In this document: positions 27,664 to 32,652 of the stretch, piece by piece | Layout of the letters: each line of letters begins with the position of its first letter | Numbering within the stretch: position 1 is the first letter of the stretch | From: Methanomassiliicoccales archaeon | GTDB taxonomy: Archaea > Thermoplasmatota > Thermoplasmata > Methanomassiliicoccales > UBA472 | DNA: 32,652 bases | NCBI GenBank assembly: GCA_028682915.1 | Contig: JAJRAN010000074.1 | Span: 1 to 32,652, forward strand | Direction of reading: 5' to 3' | Made by a program: the position numbers and the translations under genes | The notes under the pieces: model-generated | Database searches by the model: none | Seen by the model: only the letters and a program-made list of their open reading frames with translations | Told to the model about the DNA's origin: nothing

Positions 27664-29570
27664 ATGACTCTCCTTCTCATCAGCAAGATTGCTACTACTA
27701 CAACGATCGCGACTATTCCTATGGCTGCGGCAATCCACAGCAAGGTGTTGTCGTCAGTGGGTTCCGTGGACTCGATGTTGGCGAAGTCCGTCGCTGAGGA
27801 GGATTGACCAGCCGGGTTGGTGATCGTAAGAGTCACCGTGTAATTGCCGTCCTCGGCATAGGTATGGCTCACCGACCTCCCAATACTTGTGTTGCCATCG
27901 CCGAAGTCCCAGGCATATCCGAACAGGCTGGAACCGACCGCAGAGCTGACTACTAAGTCAACCTGTTTACCGTCGATGGTCTTCGTGAACGAGACTACCG
28001 GTGGAACCACGCTGTTCAGGGAGAAGGCATACACGTGCCCGTTGTCCGATGAGACGTAGAGCACGCCGTCGGCCACCGTAGGCGCGCTCAGCGCATATTG
28101 GGCGGGGTCGAGCGGCATCTGCCAGTAGAGCTCTCCCGACTCACTGATGGCCAGCAACCGACTCTGCGCCTCGTTGGTGACCAGGAATATGGAACCATCC
28201 ACGCAGGTGGGTGCCGCCCCGGCGAACATCGTTCCCAAGGACAGGTTCCAAAGCCTCTCACCGGCGAAGCTCACCAAATGAAGGTCAGTCGCGGTTATGG
28301 AAGCCACTCCATTGCTGGACAGTGCAGGCGAAGCCGGTGATGGTCCGAGTTCCGTGTAGCCTAGAACATCGCCGTCGAAGCTGACCCAAGCCAGACCTCC
28401 GTTGGTCGCCGAGGCTCCAGAGTAGTTGGAATAACTAACAACCACAAATGAGTCCATTACCAACGGGAAGCCGCGGATCTTGCTTCCCACGGCCATGCTC
28501 CATTTCTCCGTGCCATTGCTTGCGAAGAATGCATGAAGTTTCCCATCCTCCGCGCCTATGTAGATGGTCCCGTCCCATGCGGCGGGAGACGAGGAGTAGA
28601 TGGCGGCTGCGACGGTGCTGTTCCACGCCTCTGACCCATCGTCATGCAGGGCGTAGAGCTTTCCATCGCCCGATGCCACATAGATCAATCCGCGATAGGC
28701 GATAGGCGACGGGGAACCGTACACCATTCCCGACTTCGTGTCGAAGTCCCAGCGGGGATCGCCGGACGCGGCGTCGAAGGCATAGATCTTTCCGTTGGCC
28801 GAAGGGACGACCAGGAGTCCTCCATAGATCAACGGGGCGCCTACCTGGTAGCCTGTGCCTATCTCCTTGCTCCAAACGATCCCTCCGGATGAGTTAAGGC
28901 AGAAGACGGTCGAGTTGGTGTCGTAGCCGAAGGTGGTGAAGTTCAGCAAACCGCTGGTAACAGCGTACTGCAAACCGTTCGCGCTCACGATCGGAGCGTC
29001 GATGGCGCCATTGCCCAAGTCCACGTCCAATTTAAGGGTGACGTTATTCGGTGCGATTGCGGGCTGAGCGCCGGTGTTAAGGTTATCGTGACGGTAGCTG
29101 CTCCAAGGATAGCGATTCTCGGGAGTGGCGCCAGGGATCAGCGTCCATGAGGCGAAGTAGGTCCAGGCGATGGCCGGCACGCTGTTGGCTGGCGTCGCAG
29201 ATGCGCCCACCCACGAGCTCTCCCAGGCTCCCGTATCCGCGTTCCAGGTCCAGAAAGCCCAATATTCCCCGGTGTCCGGGTTCCAGCCTCCGATCGAATT
29301 GTTGTCCCCGATGCCCTCTATCGAGTTGACCGACCACCCGAACTGGGAGTTGGTGGCGTTCACGATGAAGCCCAGCTGGTCGGCCGCTTGCATGGTGGCG
29401 TCGAAGGCGGTCATGCCTGAGGTCACCTGTACGTCGGCCCAGGCGATCCGCCCGTCACCGAAATCGAATGAGACCGCGCAGGCGTCGTATGTCGCAGCCT
29501 GGGCAGGAATGGCAAATGATGCCATCAGCAGCAAGGAGGTTAGCGCTAAGATACCAAACTTCAAATTCAA
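27660..29570 (-). CDS. Surface protein: DUF4430-like N-terminus, PQQ-type beta-propeller, PKD domain, C-terminal TM
   Basis: Signal peptide; VQVTSGMTAFDATMQAADQLGFIVNATNSQFGWSVNSIEGIG...YWAFWTWN; repeats (GKIYAFDAASGDPRWDFDTKSGMVYGSP, GKLYALHDDGSEAWNS, GKLHAFFASNGTEKWS); PKD (FGYAWDFGDGNTSIGRSVSHTYAEDGNYTVTLTITN). Confidence 0.88.
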   Translation of the reverse strand: MNLKFGILALTSLLLMASFAIPAQAATYDACAVSFDFGDGRIAWADVQVTSGMTAFDATMQAADQLGFIVNATNSQFGWSVNSIEGIGDNNSIGGWNPDTGEYWAFWTWNADTGAWESSWVGASATPANSVPAIAWTYFASWTLIPGATPENRYPWSSYRHDNLNTGAQPAIAPNNVTLKLDVDLGNGAIDAPIVSANGLQYAVTSGLLNFTTFGYDTNSTVFCLNSSGGIVWSKEIGTGYQVGAPLIYGGLLVVPSANGKIYAFDAASGDPRWDFDTKSGMVYGSPSPIAYRGLIYVASGDGKLYALHDDGSEAWNSTVAAAIYSSSPAAWDGTIYIGAEDGKLHAFFASNGTEKWSMAVGSKIRGFPLVMDSFVVVSYSNYSGASATNGGLAWVSFDGDVLGYTELGPSPASPALSSNGVASITATDLHLVSFAGERLWNLSLGTMFAGAAPTCVDGSIFLVTNEAQSRLLAISESGELYWQMPLDPAQYALSAPTVADGVLYVSSDNGHVYAFSLNSVVPPVVSFTKTIDGKQVDLVVSSAVGSSLFGYAWDFGDGNTSIGRSVSHTYAEDGNYTVTLTITNPAGQSSSATDFANIESTEPTDDNTLLWIAAAIGIVAIVVVVAILLMRRRVI

Positions 29571-29599
29571 TCCCTCTCCTTTCCAATCAGTCAGTGTGA

Positions 29600-29618
29600 G
29601 TTGGATATATCATCCAAC
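29600..29618 (-). promoter_or_regulatory. Perfect inverted repeat at predicted TSS of the DUF4430/ECF operon
   Basis: GTTGGAT-atatc-ATCCAAC, about 25-45 nt downstream (minus strand) of TATA-like sequence at 29639-29649. Confidence 0.5.
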
Positions 29619-29719
29619 TGATACAGAATCACAGACTCCGTATATATCCTTTTTTCTCGTGAATAGCTAAGACAATTCGCCATTCTGGAAAAAAATTGTG
29701 CGGAGTGTATCCGAGGCTC

Positions 29720-29734
29720 GAACCTCACGGCATC
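29720..29734 (+). repeat. Island direct repeat, copy 1
   Basis: GAACCTCACGGCATC. Confidence 0.8.
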
Positions 29735-29752
29735 CCCCGCCACAACTCCGCC

Positions 29753-30280
29753 ATGCTAAATGATATTAAAACGCACATCCCTATTTATCTAGAGCCAATG
29801 AAAGATTACATTAGTGAGTTAAGTGACGAGCAATGGCAAGCTCTCAGAGAAAATATCCGTGTTGTGGCATGTCAGATATCGGTGAACGCCTTTCTGGATG
29901 TCGCGGATAGTAATAGCGTTATCAACAGCACACGTCCTTATTTTATTATGTCTGGCAAAGCCTTTGCGATAAATATTATCAATCTTTTTCATATCGAAGG
30001 AGACGACATCGATAAAATGGGAGATTGCTGCCTTATTTTCCACAAAATTTCCGACCATGATATGAATGAAATCGAAAGAACAAAAGATAAGATAGTTTGC
30101 GTCGGGGGGACAAAGTGTCATTGGAGGGACAATCCAAAGGAGATGTGCATAACGCATGGCGCCATATTCTTGAACGCTGTTTGCGAAGCCATCAATCCTG
30201 AGTACGAGTGTAAATTCACCCATATGATCACTAAAGGCGATCCTTTCTGCTCCTGGGTCATCGAGAAAAAGAAGAAGTGA
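29753..30280 (+). CDS. V4R/ATC-hydrolase-like single-domain protein
   Basis: CVGGTKCHWRDNPKEMCITHGAIFLNAVCEAINPEYECKFTHMITKGDPFCSWVIEKKKK resembles Cys-containing V4R/ATC-hydrolase-like C-termini; ATG 29753 preferred over 29696. Confidence 0.65.
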   Translation: MLNDIKTHIPIYLEPMKDYISELSDEQWQALRENIRVVACQISVNAFLDVADSNSVINSTRPYFIMSGKAFAINIINLFHIEGDDIDKMGDCCLIFHKISDHDMNEIERTKDKIVCVGGTKCHWRDNPKEMCITHGAIFLNAVCEAINPEYECKFTHMITKGDPFCSWVIEKKKK

Positions 30281-30307
30281 ATGGCTCCAGCTCACCTCTC
30301 AAAGCCC

Positions 30308-30322
30308 GAACCTCACGGCATC
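30308..30322 (+). repeat. Island direct repeat, copy 2
   Basis: GAACCTCACGGCATC, preceded by AGCCC as in copy 3. Confidence 0.8.
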
Positions 30323-30340
30323 TCGATAAGTCCTGGACCT

Positions 30341-30418
30341 TTACCTGATGTTCAAATGAAGATAGATCTGCGTCATCGCAGTGTCCTCGTGGCCGAGGTT
30401 CTCCCTGACGACCTCCAA
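30341..30418 (-). pseudogene. C-terminal remnant of tyrosine recombinase/integrase
   Basis: Minus-strand translation LEVVRENLGHEDTAMTQIYLHLNIR*: LGHxDxxMTxxYxHL box with the catalytic Tyr. No catalytic N-terminal part is present upstream. Confidence 0.72.
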
Positions 30419-30446
30419 GGAGGATAATCTTATCCAGTTGCGAGCT

Positions 30447-30656
30447 TTACCATTGCTTTCTTATTATAGCAGACGAACCGAGCAAGCCAATCCCAATAAT
30501 ACCAATAACTGCTGCTATGCCAGATTCAATCATACCTAGAAACAATAACCCTGCAGCGATCAAACAAGTTACCAATCCAATGATAAAGAGAATTTTATTC
30601 GTAATCGATTCATCTCCTTCAGAATCTTGCGAGTCATCCTAGAAATATCCTTTCAT
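30447..30656 (-). pseudogene. Small two-TM membrane ORF with in-frame TAG at codon 6
   Basis: MKGYF(TAG)DDSQDSEGDESITNKILFIIGLVTCLIAAGLLFLGMIESGIAAVIGIIGIGLLGSSAIIRKQW*. Confidence 0.4.
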
Positions 30657-30704
30657 GCTAGCGTTCGTTGATTGCCGAAGAATAACTGGTTCGATTCACA
30701 GCCC

Positions 30705-30719
30705 GAACCTCACGGCCGC
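30705..30719 (+). repeat. Island direct repeat, copy 3 (variant)
   Basis: AGCCC-GAACCTCACGGCcgC; last bases differ from the other three copies. Confidence 0.75.
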
Positions 30720-30741
30720 GTAACATACCGAACGGAGCCTC

Positions 30742-31224
30742 CTAAAGTGTAATTGTACCATTCAAGTCGTAAGGAACGCTCACAGTACCCAGGAACATGT
30801 CGAAATAGGCAGTTCCTACGAGCCTCCAGTCCGCCCCACCCTGCTGGATCAATGACCAGATGGTCTGAAGTCCCCCTGAATATGAGACGGTGAACAGTTG
30901 GGGAATGACTACGGAACCCCCAGCTGGGATGGTCGTCTTCTCCAGGTTCTGTCCGCTCCCCACGTTGATGTCGTTGATATACAATGTATAATCGGTCCTA
31001 TCGAGGGTGGCCGCGTTGGCGTTCGGGTTTGTAAAACGAAGTATGATGTTGAGGGTCGCGCTGGATGTGTTTAAACTCACCAACTTTACCCCATCTGCGC
31101 TTACCTGGATGTCCTCTAATGCCTGTCTTTGCTGGACCTGTTGATAGCTAAGAAACCCTACTACAATTGCAATGATGATCACAACGACCAACAAGGCAAT
31201 AGTACCTCTCTTCAAGCATACCAC
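30742..31224 (-). CDS. LEA type 2 / WHy-domain membrane-anchored protein
   Basis: N-terminal TM (RGTIALLVVVIIIAIVVGFLSY), then VKLVSLNTSSATLNIILRFTNPNANAATLDRTDYTLYINDINVGSG. Start is GTG 31224 or TTG 31215. Confidence 0.78.
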   Translation of the reverse strand: MVCLKRGTIALLVVVIIIAIVVGFLSYQQVQQRQALEDIQVSADGVKLVSLNTSSATLNIILRFTNPNANAATLDRTDYTLYINDINVGSGQNLEKTTIPAGGSVVIPQLFTVSYSGGLQTIWSLIQQGGADWRLVGTAYFDMFLGTVSVPYDLNGTITL

Positions 31225-31240
31225 CTTACGGTATCCCTGA

Positions 31241-32365
31241 TTACCTAGGATAATGCTTCTTGATGATCGCCATCTTCTCCTCGTATTCTTCCTTGGCAAT
31301 CTCCTCGTCGATGTACTTGTTGGTGAGTCGCTTTATCGGGTCGTCGGCAGTCCCTTCTTCCTTCGCCTTCTCCTTTGTGGCTTCGCCCTTCTTCCTTATC
31401 GTCCAGTGGCAGGTCTTGTCGCCCTTGGTCATCATGCAGTCGTAAGCGAACTTGTAATCGGGGTCGATGGCTTCGCAGATGCCATTGCAGAAGGCTTCGA
31501 ATTGCTGACAGACCGCTACCGGGGCTTCTCTAAAGGGACAATCCACGATAGTACGCTCCACCATGTTCAGTTCTGGAAGTGTGCTTGACGGCTCCATATG
31601 CAGCGCCCCATCAATAAGACATATGCTTGAGGTGATGCGCAGTAGGTCGAATGCACCATGGCTGGCTGAGGACCTTTTTAAGCCAAAGGAGGCTCCTCTG
31701 TGCTTCATATAAGGTGCTAGCATAGATGCCACCCGCTCTTCTCCCAAGTGATCTATGAGGGCTTTAGTGGCCAAAATCCAAAATTCCGCTAGGTATTGGA
31801 CGGAGAAGCTATCCACCATTTCCTTTGGAAGCTCCCAATTGAGGATATCGGCTATCATAGGGCCCAGGTCGCTTTCGTCCTTTAGATCCTGGCGACCGAA
31901 TGGCTTCATGACCCACTTACACTCCTTGTCCCCTCGCGCTGCGCATGATACCAAGGTGGATTGGTATGGGACCTCAAGCGCCTTGTTATAAGTCTCTTTT
32001 TCACAAAAAACCGTACAAATGGCATCAGGCCCATCCGAAAACGGACAACCGGATACTGTGGATATTGCCCCCCTCTGGAATACTCTAGCCCTCACTACTG
32101 GCGTTCGAGAGATGAAATTCCAAGTGACTGCAAAATAGAATCCCATCGCAATTCTGTCTTTCTGGTCTAGTCCAAAAGCCTTCATGATGATTAGGAGCGC
32201 TGCGTTCTCTGCGTTTCGGAAATATGGCCAAAGCAGTTTGACCGCTTCTTCTGATCCAGCGGTGTCCACTAAGGCTTGAACGCCATTGAGAAACCAATCG
32301 ACGAGCAATTCAGACGCAAGCTCTCCTTGCTCCGCGGACAGCTCCAAAGGTTGATTCTGCCCCAT
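31241..32365 (-). CDS. Tandem V4R/ATC-hydrolase-like protein with C-terminal SHOCT-like motif
   Basis: Two related units (SGCPFSDGPDAICTVFC...SCAARGDKECKWVMKP and VDCPFREAPVAVCQQFEAFCNGICEAIDPDYKFAYDCMMTKGDKTCHWTIRKK), then ADDPIKRLTNKYIDEEIAKEEYEEKMAIIKKHYPR. ATG 32365; TATA (CTTATAAG) at 32396-32403. Confidence 0.68.
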   Translation of the reverse strand: MGQNQPLELSAEQGELASELLVDWFLNGVQALVDTAGSEEAVKLLWPYFRNAENAALLIIMKAFGLDQKDRIAMGFYFAVTWNFISRTPVVRARVFQRGAISTVSGCPFSDGPDAICTVFCEKETYNKALEVPYQSTLVSCAARGDKECKWVMKPFGRQDLKDESDLGPMIADILNWELPKEMVDSFSVQYLAEFWILATKALIDHLGEERVASMLAPYMKHRGASFGLKRSSASHGAFDLLRITSSICLIDGALHMEPSSTLPELNMVERTIVDCPFREAPVAVCQQFEAFCNGICEAIDPDYKFAYDCMMTKGDKTCHWTIRKKGEATKEKAKEEGTADDPIKRLTNKYIDEEIAKEEYEEKMAIIKKHYPR

Positions 32366-32420
32366 CTTTCCCCGATGATGATTGGTATCGGTGTTCTTAT
32401 AAGGCATCGCTCCATCGCCA

Positions 32421-32435
32421 GAACCTCACGGCATC
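32421..32435 (+). repeat. Island direct repeat, copy 4
   Basis: GAACCTCACGGCATC. Confidence 0.8.
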
Positions 32436-32581
32436 CCTGACGACTACGGACGAAACGGCCCCGACCTTGAAACAATCTAATAAAATAAGAAAAAAAATAT
32501 TAAATTAAGCAGACCAGATGGCCCAATAGTAAGCATTATATACCCCGACAATTCGCGGAATTATCTATATCCCCTTCGGAA

Positions 32582-32652
32582 TGGTGCGAGGGGCCGGATT
32601 TGAACCGGCGGACCTCTGCAGGAACAGATCTTGAGTCTGTCGCCTTTGACCT
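32582..32652 (-). tRNA. tRNA-Leu (CAA), 5' end beyond window
   Basis: Reverse complement ...ACAGA CTCAAGA TCTGT TCCTGCAGAGGTCC GCCGG TTCAAAT CCGGC CCCTCGC A CCA: anticodon CAA, long variable arm (type II), encoded CCA. Confidence 0.9.

Noticed and set aside
29713-29734. tRNA gene or pseudogene (GTGAGGTTCGAGCCTC resembles a T-arm on the minus strand)
   Set aside because: No anticodon arm, D-arm or CCA end could be assembled; other copies lose the T-loop-like match after TTC.
29720-32435. CRISPR array interpretation of the four repeats
   Set aside because: Repeat core only 15 bp and spacers of about 380-1700 bp containing genes.
29720-32435. Classical integron attC sites
   Set aside because: The RYYYAAC/GTTRRRY core pairs expected of attC were not found around the repeats, and no intact IntI-like gene is present; only a looser recombinase-site idea is kept.
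32582-32652. tRNA-Leu as att source for the island repeats
   Set aside because: The visible 3' half of the tRNA shares no long match with the repeat; proximity alone is not evidence of integration there.

Overview
The window is a high-GC archaeal chromosome segment, probably from a methanogen-related euryarchaeote (Thermoplasmata/Methanomassiliicoccales-like; lineage is my inference). Left to right it holds: (i) a homocysteine-biosynthesis cluster (DUF39/COG1900 protein truncated at the left edge, NIL-ferredoxin, small membrane protein, UPF0280); (ii) a DNA-3-methyladenine glycosylase I gene and a wHTH regulator followed by a bacterial-style terminator hairpin; (iii) a compact amino-acid operon hisG-hisC-hisH-hisA-hisB-hisF-hisIE-PHP-aspartokinase-pheA; (iv) a convergent aminotransferase plus tandem flavin reductases; (v) a LURP-one-like protein, MTA phosphorylase, REC-GAF regulator, peroxiredoxin, GcvH and HypF; (vi) a five-gene ECF transporter operon with surface DUF4430 (transcobalamin-like) proteins; (vii) a lower-GC accessory island (about 29.7-32.5 kb) next to a tRNA-Leu. 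The island is the best candidate for something new. A 15-bp direct repeat, GAACCTCACGGCATC, occurs four times between its gene units. One copy lies 18 bp past the stop codon of a tyrosine-recombinase C-terminal remnant that is not in the ORF track. The island also encodes single- and double-copy versions of a V4R/ATC-hydrolase-like domain (the double one fused to a SHOCT-like tail) and a small membrane ORF with an early in-frame TAG. All calls come from reading the sequence and the supplied ORF track; no database search was possible.
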